Part shown: in pieces, positions 25,326 to 32,548 of the stretch
Position numbering within the stretch: the first letter of the stretch is position 1
Layout: the number at the start of each line of letters is the position of its first letter
Source of the DNA: Micromonospora sp. RP3T
GTDB taxonomy: Bacteria > Actinomycetota > Actinomycetes > Mycobacteriales > Micromonosporaceae
Reading direction: 5' to 3'
DNA: 64,000 nucleotides
Assembly: GCF_003027925.1 (NCBI RefSeq)
Contig: NZ_PYPS01000003.1
Coordinates: forward strand, 124,001-188,000
The notes under the pieces: generated by a model
Told to the model about the DNA's origin: nothing
The model's input: only the letters and a program-made list of their open reading frames with translations
Databases searched by the model: none
Program-made: the position numbers and the translations under genes

Positions 25326-26677
25326 CCGACTGCGACGTCCTGGTCGCCGGCGCCGGCGCGGCCGGCCTGGCCGCCGCGCTGGCCGCCGCCCGGCCCGGCC
25401 GCACCGTCGTCCTCGTCGAGGCGCGGGAGACGTTCCGGCAGGGCAGCAACACCGCGATGAGCACCTCGATGATCCCGGCCGCCGGCAGCCGTTGGCAGCG
25501 GGCGGCCGGCGTCGAGGACTCACCCGGTCGGTTCCTCGCCGACATCCGGGCCAAGACCCACGACACCGCCGACCCGGTGGTGGCCGCCGCGCTCACCGCG
25601 GTCGCCCCCGAACTGGTCGAGTGGCTGGCCGACGACTGCGGGGTGCCGCTCGAACTGGTCACCGACTTCCGCTACCCGGGCCACTCGGCGCTGCGTTGCC
25701 ACAGCGTGCCGGACCGCTCCGGGGCGGCCCTGCACCGCGCCCTGCTCGACGCCGCCGCGGACCGGGACGACCTGCACCTGGTCGTGCCGGCCCGGCTGGT
25801 CGACGTGCGGACCGACGACACCGGCGCGGTCCGGGGCGCGGTGCTGGCCCGCCCCGACGGCACCCGGGAGGAGGTGAGCTGCCCGGTGGTGGTGCTCGCC
25901 ACCAACGGGTTCGCCGCCGACCCCGAGCTGGTCCGGCGCCACCTGCCCGAGATCGCCCACGGCGTCTACCACGGCGGCGAGGCGTCCCGGGGGGACGCGT
26001 TGCGGCTGGCCGAACGGCTCGACCTGGACACCGGCCACCTCGACGCCTACCAGGGACACGGCTCGCTGGCCGTACCGGACGCCATCCTGCTCACCTGGGC
26101 GACGGTCATGCACGGCGGCTTCCTCGTGGACGCCACCGGGCAGCGCTTCGGCGACGAGACGGTCGGCTACTCCGAGTACGCCGTACCGGTGCTGTCCCGT
26201 CCGGGTGGCCGGGCCTGGATGGTCTACGACGAACGCGTCCACGACGCCTGTCTGGCGTTCAAGGACTACCAGGACGTGGTGGCCGCCGGGGCGGTCCGCT
26301 GGGCCGACGACGTCGCCGCGCTCGCCGCCGTGGTGGGCGCCCCGGTCGACGCGCTGGCGGCCACCCTGGCCGACGCCGACGCGGCGGCCACCGGTACCGC
26401 GTCCGACGCGTTCGGCCGGCGTGCCTGGGGTGCGCCGCTGCGTGCGCGGTACGCCGCCGTCCGGGTCACCGGGGCGCTCTTCCACACCCAGGGCGGCCTG
26501 CGGGTGGACCGGCACGCCCGGGCGTTGCGCGCCGGGCAGCCGGTGCCGGGCCTGTACGCGGCCGGCGGCGCGGCGGTCGGCATCTCCGGCCACGGGGCGG
26601 ACGGGTACCTGGCCGGAAACGGCCTGCTCGCCGCCCTCGGCCTCGGCTACCTCGCCGGCCGGCACGCCACCGCCTGA
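25322..26677 (+). CDS. FAD-dependent fumarate-reductase/ketosteroid-dehydrogenase-type flavoprotein
   Basis: This 451-residue flavoprotein has the dinucleotide motif VLVAGAGAAGLAAALAAA, then EAR for the ribose, SNTAMSTSMIPAAG, and the C-terminal GLYAAGGAAVGISGHGADGYLAGNG FAD region. Relatives are the SdhA/FrdA soluble forms, tricarballylate dehydrogenase and 3-ketosteroid dehydrogenase, which introduce or remove C=C bonds next to carbonyl groups. It is last in the operon, and a strong hairpin (26700-26734) follows. A role in desaturating or reducing a dicarboxylate from ring cleavage fits, but is inferred. Confidence 0.87.
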   Translation: MTDCDVLVAGAGAAGLAAALAAARPGRTVVLVEARETFRQGSNTAMSTSMIPAAGSRWQRAAGVEDSPGRFLADIRAKTHDTADPVVAAALTAVAPELVEWLADDCGVPLELVTDFRYPGHSALRCHSVPDRSGAALHRALLDAAADRDDLHLVVPARLVDVRTDDTGAVRGAVLARPDGTREEVSCPVVVLATNGFAADPELVRRHLPEIAHGVYHGGEASRGDALRLAERLDLDTGHLDAYQGHGSLAVPDAILLTWATVMHGGFLVDATGQRFGDETVGYSEYAVPVLSRPGGRAWMVYDERVHDACLAFKDYQDVVAAGAVRWADDVAALAAVVGAPVDALAATLADADAAATGTASDAFGRRAWGAPLRARYAAVRVTGALFHTQGGLRVDRHARALRAGQPVPGLYAAGGAAVGISGHGADGYLAGNGLLAALGLGYLAGRHATA

Positions 26678-26699
26678 GCCGGTACCGGCCCGACTCGCC

Positions 26700-26734
26700 A
26701 CCGCGCCCCTCACCCACCGGGTGAGGGGCGCGGT
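26700..26734. terminator. Bidirectional terminator hairpin
   Basis: A perfect 16-bp stem (26700-26715 with 26719-26734) with loop ACC lies between the convergent flavoprotein and dihydropyrimidinase genes. Confidence 0.78.
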
Positions 26735-26748
26735 CGACTGTGCGGGTC

Positions 26749-28215
26749 CTAGCGGCTGACCGGGCGGCGCAGGTACTCGCCGCGCGGGGTGCCGACCACC
26801 GCACCGTCACGGAGGATGCGGTGCCCGCGCAGCCACACGTCGTCGACCCGGGCGGTCAGCTCGAACCCCTCGAACGGGGTGTACTCCTGGGTGGACTCGC
26901 TCGCCTCGGCGGTCACCGTCCAGGTGCGGTCCGGGTCGACCAGGACGATGTCCGCGTCGAAGCCCACCGCAAGGTCCCCCTTGCGCGGCCACAGCCCGTA
27001 GCGCTTCGCCGGATTGGCGCAGACCAGCTCGGCGACCCGACCCAACGACAGCCCCTGCCGTCGGCCCTCGGTGATCAGGGCCGGGAGCAGGTACTCGGCC
27101 CCGCCGAACCCGGACTTCGCCACGAAGACGTCGTCCCGGTCGGTGCCGAACTTGGTCTCGTCCCGGCAGCAGGCGTGGTCGGAGACCACCCAGTCGACCT
27201 GCCCGGCGAGCACCGCGCGCCAGAGCGCCTGCCGGTCGGCCTCGGCCCGCAGCGGCGGGTTCACCTTGCCGCCGAGGCCGGCGGCGGTGTCGTAGGTGGC
27301 GATCAGGTGCCCGATGGTGACCTCGCGGCGGAAGTCCACGTGCGGGAAGGCGGCGGCCATCCGCAGCGCGGACTCCATCGCCTTCTCGCCGGACAGGTGC
27401 AGCAGGTTGATCGCCGGCAGGCCGGTCTCGTGGGCCAGGTAGGAGGCGATGGTGATCGCGAGCCCCTCCGAGTGCGCCGGCCGGGACGCGCTGTAGGCGG
27501 CCAGCCCCTTCAGCTCCCCGGCCTCCTCCACCAGCTTCGAGTAGGCCGCCATGATCTCGGCGGTCTCGCAGTGCAGCGACAGGCTGATGCCGTCGGCCAG
27601 CTCGGGCCGCTCCTCCCGGATCCGCTGGACGCCGCGCATGACGAACTCGAAGTGCGCCAGGTCGTACCGCTCACCGGGCGGGGTCATCAGGAACGACGAC
27701 TGGTCGGTGGAGCGCCCGTGCAGGCCGTGCGAGCCGTAGAACATGAAGATCTTGAACGAGCTGACCCCGAACTCGTCGACCAGCGTGCCGAGTTCGTCGA
27801 TGTGGCCGGCCTGCATGGGGGCGAGGTGGAAGGCGTAGTCGACGAAGGCCCGGCCCTCGGCCAGGCGCAGCACCTCGGGGAAGAACTCGGCGTAGCTGCC
27901 GCCCCGGTTCAGGTAGTACTGCCCGGTCCGCATGTAGGTCAGCCCGGTGGTGACGCCGCCCTGCGCCGAGGCCCGCGACTCGCTGGCGGTGTCGACGTCG
28001 AGCGGGTTGTAGATGCCCCAGTGCTGGTGTCCGTCGACCGCACCGGGGAAGGCCAGCCGGCCGCCGGCGTCGACCACCTCGTGCGCGTCGGCGGGGGAGA
28101 GGTCCGGCCCGATGGCCGCGATCCGGCCCGCCCGGACCGCGATGGATGCTGGTGCGGGCTCGTCCTCGCCCGGGCGTACCGCCCGCGCATTGACGATGAG
28201 CAGGTCATAAGCCAT
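26749..28215 (-). CDS. Dihydropyrimidinase/hydantoinase/allantoinase-type cyclic amidohydrolase
   Basis: This 488-residue enzyme of the cyclic amidohydrolase group has all zinc ligands visible: DGHQHW (HxH), the lysine to be carboxylated in SSFKIFMFYG, His in LSLHCET and NLLHLSG, and Asp in VVSDHACC. It ends with the typical PRKGDLAVGFDADIVLVD composite domain. It hydrolyses a cyclic amide such as a dihydropyrimidine or hydantoin to the ring-opened acid. ATG 28215 has AAGGAGGT upstream. It has operator site 9 in front, tying it to the regulon. With the isochorismatase-family and cyclase-family genes, the island holds three possible amide-cleaving enzymes. Confidence 0.9.
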   Translation of the reverse strand: MAYDLLIVNARAVRPGEDEPAPASIAVRAGRIAAIGPDLSPADAHEVVDAGGRLAFPGAVDGHQHWGIYNPLDVDTASESRASAQGGVTTGLTYMRTGQYYLNRGGSYAEFFPEVLRLAEGRAFVDYAFHLAPMQAGHIDELGTLVDEFGVSSFKIFMFYGSHGLHGRSTDQSSFLMTPPGERYDLAHFEFVMRGVQRIREERPELADGISLSLHCETAEIMAAYSKLVEEAGELKGLAAYSASRPAHSEGLAITIASYLAHETGLPAINLLHLSGEKAMESALRMAAAFPHVDFRREVTIGHLIATYDTAAGLGGKVNPPLRAEADRQALWRAVLAGQVDWVVSDHACCRDETKFGTDRDDVFVAKSGFGGAEYLLPALITEGRRQGLSLGRVAELVCANPAKRYGLWPRKGDLAVGFDADIVLVDPDRTWTVTAEASESTQEYTPFEGFELTARVDDVWLRGHRILRDGAVVGTPRGEYLRRPVSR

Positions 28216-28267
28216 GGGGCTACCTCCTTGCCGGTGGCCACAGGCTAAGCCCGGCGGACCGCTCAGC

Positions 28268-28292
28268 GCAACACTGATCCGTCCAGCGGAAC
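28268..28292 (-). promoter_or_regulatory. IclR-type operator site 9 (weaker)
   Basis: GCAAC-ACT-GATCC-N7-GGAAC (28268-28292), upstream of the dihydropyrimidinase-type gene. Spacing is exact but two half-sites carry mismatches. No clear -35/-10 was found. Confidence 0.45.
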
Positions 28293-28302
28293 GAAATGAT
28301 GG

Positions 28303-29151
28303 TTACTGTCGGCGCGCGCGGACCAGCACCGCCCGGGCCGAACGGGCGACCGCCTCGTCCACCATCGTTCCGGTGCCGTCCACCGCCGCCGCCCCACCGC
28401 CCCCCTCGGCGTACGCGGCGATCACCCGCTCGGCCTCGGCGACCTCCTCGGCGGTCGGCGTGAAGACCTCGTTGATCACCGGCACCTGGTGGGGATGGAT
28501 CGCCGTCCGCCCGGAGAAGCCGAGCCGGCGCAGGGCCTCGGTGCCGGCTCGCAGCTTCTCGGTGTCCCGGTAGTTCACGGTGGCCGGGCCGACCGGTGCG
28601 GCCAGCCCGGCGGCGGCCGAGGCGACGACCGCCTCGAACCGGGCCGGGAGGAGTTCCCACCCGTCCGGGCCGGGACGCAGGCCCAGGTCGGCGCTGAGGT
28701 CCGCCTCGCCGAGACCGAGCAGCAACACCCGGGGCGCGGCGGCGACGGCGTCGATCTGTCGGAGCCCGCGCGCGGACTCCAGCCGGGGTGAGACGGCGAT
28801 CCGTCCGGCCGGCAGCCCGCGCTCGCTCTCCAGGGCGCTGAGCAGGGCGTCGAGGCGGGTCAGCAGGGACGGCCCGTCCACCTTCGCCACCACCACGCCG
28901 GTGAGGCCGGGGCGGACCGCCGCCCGCAGATCCTCCTCGAGGGCGTCCGGCGAGACCCGGACCCAGGCGTCGGCGTCGCCGGTCGCGCCGGAGTCGAGCC
29001 AGTCGGCGACCACCGCACGGGCGGTCGGCCGTTGCGCCACCGGCACCGCGTCCTCCAGGTCCGCGATGATCGCGTCGGCCCCGACGCCGGCGGCCTTGTC
29101 GAGCATTCGGCGGGAGTGGCCGGGGACGTAGAGCCAGGACCGGGACACCAT
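28303..29151 (-). CDS. CitE / HpcH-HpaI family CoA lyase-like protein
   Basis: This 282-residue barrel protein is of the citrate-lyase beta subunit type. It has SRSWLYVPGHSRRMLDKA at the start, DLEDAVPVAQ with metal-binding acidic residues, AVSPRLESARGL, and the terminal RLGFSGRTAIHPHQVPVINEVF typical of malyl- or citramalyl-CoA lyases. It would cleave or form a 3-hydroxyacyl-CoA, giving acetyl-CoA or glyoxylate plus an acyl-CoA. This suits a last step after the CoA-transferase or CoA ligase. ATG 29151 has GGAGGC upstream, and a perfect operator (29163-29183) sits just before it. Confidence 0.9.
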   Translation of the reverse strand: MVSRSWLYVPGHSRRMLDKAAGVGADAIIADLEDAVPVAQRPTARAVVADWLDSGATGDADAWVRVSPDALEEDLRAAVRPGLTGVVVAKVDGPSLLTRLDALLSALESERGLPAGRIAVSPRLESARGLRQIDAVAAAPRVLLLGLGEADLSADLGLRPGPDGWELLPARFEAVVASAAAGLAAPVGPATVNYRDTEKLRAGTEALRRLGFSGRTAIHPHQVPVINEVFTPTAEEVAEAERVIAAYAEGGGGAAAVDGTGTMVDEAVARSARAVLVRARRQ

Positions 29152-29162
29152 GATGCCTCCTC

Positions 29163-29186
29163 GATTGGAACGGTGTTCCAATCTAT
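29163..29186 (-). promoter_or_regulatory. IclR-type operator site 10 (perfect palindrome)
   Basis: Arms GATTGGAAC and GTTCCAATC are separated by GGT (29163-29183), the most symmetric copy. A minus-strand -10-like TAGATT (29186-29181) overlaps it. The third half-site is not evident. It marks the right boundary of the regulon. Confidence 0.65.
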
Positions 29187-29257
29187 CCCGGTCGGGCCGC
29201 GGCGCAGCGCGCGGCCTGCGGTCCCGGTAAGTGGATCTCCGGTGGGCCGGGGGAGCC

Positions 29258-31048
29258 TCAGAAGCTGCTGACCAGCTTCACGAACGCGTCGTCGATCGTT
29301 GTCGGATCGGTGGCATCGAAGGCCTTGCCGGACGACGCCTTGGCGATCCGGTCCAGGGTGGTGAAGTCCGACTCCCGGTCGAAGGCGATGCAGAACACCT
29401 TGACCGGACGCTGCGGGTCCAGGGCGACTTCGGCGAGCAGGCGGGCCAGGTCGTTGTCCGGGCCGTACTCGTTCTTGCCGTCGGTCAGCACGACGATCGC
29501 GTTGATCCGCTGCGGGTCGTACCGGTCGAGCAGTTCCCGGTGCGCGGCCCGGACCGTCGCGTAGAGCGCGGTGCCGCCCTCGACGTGCAGGCCGGCGATC
29601 TTGCTGGTGATCCGCTTCTGGTCGAACCCGCCGAGCGGGACCTCCGTCCGGTACGGGCTCTTCGGCCGCTTCGGGGTCTCCGAGGAGAACGACCAGAGCC
29701 CCACCCGGTCCTCGGAGTTGAGCAGCGCGAGGCCCTTGCCCGCCGCCGCCGAGGCGACCTGGAACCGGGTACGGGCGCCGACCATCGCCTGCATCGACCC
29801 GGACGTGTCCAACGCGATCAGGATGTTGGCCTTCTTGCGGAGCGTGCGCCAGCCGTCCAGCATCGCGCCGACCACCCGCGGGTCCGGGGGCTCGAAGTAG
29901 GTCAGTCCGGCGGTGGGCTCCGCGCCGACGCTGGCGAGCAGGTCCGCCGACGCCCGACGCTCGTGGTCCCGGAAGCCGAGGCGGGCGAAGCTCTCCTGCT
30001 GCGCGTCCTCGGTCAGGAACGCCTGGAAGTCGGCCGCTGCCGCGCGCTGCCGCTCGTCGGCGGAGGGCAGCACCACGAACGGGTGGTCCAGGTTGAACGT
30101 GCCCTCCTTGGGATGGATGGCGACCAGCGGAACGTTCGGTCGGCGCCCCCGCTCCTGCCCGTCCTGCCGAGGGCTCAGCGCCCCCGTGTTGTAGAGGTCG
30201 ACCAGCTCCTCCTGCAGGACGATGGCGCTCATGTCGTCGGTGCTGCCCGCGCCGCCGGCCAGGTCCGCCTCGGCGAGGTTGCGCAGCAGGTCCACCGAGT
30301 CGTCGCTGTAGTGCGACACGTTGGCCTCGATCCGGCGGACGAACTGGGTGACCGCCGGGTCGGCCAGGTCGGAGCGGGTCAGGTCGCTGGACCGTCGCAC
30401 CGCCGCGTAGTAGGTGGCGATGGTCGCGGCCAGCCCGGAGGTGGACAGGTTGGGGTTGTCCTTGCCGAAGGTGAAGCGGCCCCACTCCGGCTTGCCGAAG
30501 CTGGCCCACCCGTCCCGCCCGGACAGACCCAGGATCTCCCCCCAGCCCAGCGGCCCGCGCCGGCGTACCAGCTCGGCCTTGGGCTGCGGCATCGCGATCA
30601 CCAGCGGGCTGTTGGCGATCGACGGGTACCGGACCGGGGTCTGCGGCGCCCGCCCGGCGGCCTCGTCGAGCAGCCGGAGCTGACCGGTCCACAGGCTCGA
30701 CGTCGGCAGCCAGACCTGTGGTTGCGGCAGGCCGGTGCGGGCCCAGTCGGTGGCCAGCGCCTCGGTGGCCTGGCCCGAGTTCAACGCGCTGACGTGCACC
30801 TGGGCGCACCCGCCACCCTCGATCGACCTGTTGCTGCGGTCGTAGCGCTCGGCCAGCTCGACCAGCAGGTCCGCCTTCTCCGTCGAGGAGTTGACCTGGA
30901 GGGTGGTGGCGCAGTCGGCGCGGGCCCCGGTGCTGCCCGCGTCGCGCTGCCGGACGAACACGACCGCCCCGGCGATGACCACCAGCCCGGCGGTGACGGC
31001 GGCGGTGTAGGGCAACCACTGCCGCGTACGCGTAGCGGATGGGGTCAT
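29258..31048 (-). CDS. Membrane-anchored solute-binding / von Willebrand factor A fusion
   Basis: This 596-residue protein has one N-terminal membrane segment (~12-31), then a periplasmic-binding-protein-like domain (~45-350, with the early ATTLQVNSSTEKADLLVELA). A C-terminal VWA domain (~400-590) carries MIDAS residues in ALDTSGSMQ and VVLTDGKNE. It would sit on the outer face of the membrane and bind a ligand or partner protein through a metal ion. ATG 31048 has GAGGAGG upstream. It directly follows a Ser/Thr kinase gene in the same direction, a pairing seen in actinobacteria, and may be its partner. The ligand is unknown. Confidence 0.82.
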   Translation of the reverse strand: MTPSATRTRQWLPYTAAVTAGLVVIAGAVVFVRQRDAGSTGARADCATTLQVNSSTEKADLLVELAERYDRSNRSIEGGGCAQVHVSALNSGQATEALATDWARTGLPQPQVWLPTSSLWTGQLRLLDEAAGRAPQTPVRYPSIANSPLVIAMPQPKAELVRRRGPLGWGEILGLSGRDGWASFGKPEWGRFTFGKDNPNLSTSGLAATIATYYAAVRRSSDLTRSDLADPAVTQFVRRIEANVSHYSDDSVDLLRNLAEADLAGGAGSTDDMSAIVLQEELVDLYNTGALSPRQDGQERGRRPNVPLVAIHPKEGTFNLDHPFVVLPSADERQRAAAADFQAFLTEDAQQESFARLGFRDHERRASADLLASVGAEPTAGLTYFEPPDPRVVGAMLDGWRTLRKKANILIALDTSGSMQAMVGARTRFQVASAAAGKGLALLNSEDRVGLWSFSSETPKRPKSPYRTEVPLGGFDQKRITSKIAGLHVEGGTALYATVRAAHRELLDRYDPQRINAIVVLTDGKNEYGPDNDLARLLAEVALDPQRPVKVFCIAFDRESDFTTLDRIAKASSGKAFDATDPTTIDDAFVKLVSSF

Positions 31049-31133
31049 CGGGACGTCCTCCTCGGCGGGCGGCTGGTGGCAGCCAACCTATCGATGCGGC
31101 GCCAGCCCGCCTCCCGGGCCCCACCGCACCGCG

Positions 31134-32447
31134 TCACCCGTGGTCGGGTCGTCCCCCGAGCGCGGTCGCGACCAGTAGCCGGACCAGGTAGACCACGACG
31201 AAGGCGACGGCCCCGACGGCGGCGGCCGGGCCGATCGCGCTCGACGCGACGTAGCCGGCGGCGGCGCCGGCCGAGCCGAGGAAGAGCGCGGTCGAGATAC
31301 CCCAGGCGTCGAGGGCCTCACGACGCAGCCGCCGCAACGCGCCGTCCGGGCCCGTGCCGACGCCGGGCTCCGTCACCGGCAGGTACGCCGGCTGGGTCGG
31401 CCCGGCCCGGAACGGTGCCGGCGTCGTCGGCGGTGTCGGGTGTGGTTGCGGCGTCGTCGGCGGTGTCGGGTGTGGTTGCGGCGTCGTCGGCGGTGTCGGG
31501 TGTGGTTGCGGCGCCGTCGGCGGGACCGGGGGAAGCGGGTGGTTCGGCGTCGGCGCGCCCGCGGTCTCGTTGCCGGCCTCGAGCAGGCTCTCCCGCCGCA
31601 GCGGCGCGGTGACCGTGGCACCCTGCCGGAGCAGCCGCACCAGCACGCGCTCGGCGTCCGGCCGTTCCGCCGGATCCTTGGCCAGGCACTCCCGGATCAG
31701 CTCGTCCAGCACGGGCGGCAACGGCGGCAGCTCGGGCGGATCGTGCAGCACCCGGTGCATCACGGCGAAGAGCGAGTCGTTGCCGAACGGCGGCCGACCG
31801 CCGGCGGCGAAGGCGATCGTGGCCGCCCAGGCGAAGACGTCGCAGGGCGGACCGACCGCATCGTTGCGGAACCGCTCGGGCGCCATGTACGCGGTGGTCC
31901 CCATGACCCGGCTGGACGCCGTCTCGGTGACGCCCAACGCGCGGGCGATGCCGAAGTCGATCACCCGAGGACCGTCCCTGCCCAGCACCACATTGTCCGG
32001 CTTCAGGTCGCAGTGCACCACGCCGGCGCTGTGGATCGCGGCGAGCGCGGTGACCGTGCCGACCGCGAGCCGGTGCAGGGCGTTGCCGGCCAGCGGGCCG
32101 CTCTCGCGCACCTGCCGGTGGAGCGTCGGCCCCTCGATGAACTCACTGACCACGTAGGGCTGCTCGCCGTCCACCTCGGCGAAGAGCACCTGCGCGGTAC
32201 AGAACGGAGCGACCCGGCGCGCGGCGGCGATCTCCTTCACGAACTGCGACCGCGCCCGTGGATCACTCAGATCGACGTTGACCATCTTGACCGCTACCCG
32301 GTCACCGGCGTCGTCCTCGCCGAGGTAGACGACCCCCTGCCCACCCGCGCCCAGCCGGCCGACCAGCCGGTAGGGGCCGGCGGTGACCGGGTCGTGCGTC
32401 CACAGTCTGGCCAATCCTGGCACCGGCGGGCCGGCCGGTTCTGACAT
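31134..32447 (-). CDS. Eukaryote-type Ser/Thr protein kinase with membrane anchor
   Basis: This 437-residue PknB-type kinase has the glycine loop GRLGAGGQGVVYLG, the VAVKM lysine, the catalytic loop HCDLKPDN, VIDFGIA and AYMAPERF. After the kinase domain (~25-275) comes a Pro/Thr/His-rich linker made by three exact 30-bp repeats. Two hydrophobic segments follow near the end, so it should be membrane-attached with the kinase inside. I chose ATG 32447 (GGAG at 7-8 nt) over ATG 32477. The domain order and following VWA gene suggest a signalling pair; the signal is unknown. Confidence 0.9.
   Translation of the reverse strand: MSEPAGPPVPGLARLWTHDPVTAGPYRLVGRLGAGGQGVVYLGEDDAGDRVAVKMVNVDLSDPRARSQFVKEIAAARRVAPFCTAQVLFAEVDGEQPYVVSEFIEGPTLHRQVRESGPLAGNALHRLAVGTVTALAAIHSAGVVHCDLKPDNVVLGRDGPRVIDFGIARALGVTETASSRVMGTTAYMAPERFRNDAVGPPCDVFAWAATIAFAAGGRPPFGNDSLFAVMHRVLHDPPELPPLPPVLDELIRECLAKDPAERPDAERVLVRLLRQGATVTAPLRRESLLEAGNETAGAPTPNHPLPPVPPTAPQPHPTPPTTPQPHPTPPTTPQPHPTPPTTPAPFRAGPTQPAYLPVTEPGVGTGPDGALRRLRREALDAWGISTALFLGSAGAAAGYVASSAIGPAAAVGAVAFVVVYLVRLLVATALGGRPDHG
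31421..31510. repeat. Three exact 30-bp tandem repeats inside the kinase gene
   Basis: The three identical units encode a 10-residue Pro/Thr/Gln/His repeat in the linker between kinase domain and membrane segments. The length is a multiple of three, so copy number can vary without a frameshift. Confidence 0.95.
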
Positions 32448-32548
32448 CCCGACTCCATCAGTGTCGTGCCCGGCCACCGGCGGCGCAGGACACGGTCATC
32501 GTGCCATGTCGCCGCCGGTGACCGGAGACGTCCGACCACGGGTGGAGA

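Noticed and set aside
31421..31510. Possible CRISPR-like direct repeats
   Set aside because: The units are contiguous with no spacers and encode an in-frame linker of the kinase.
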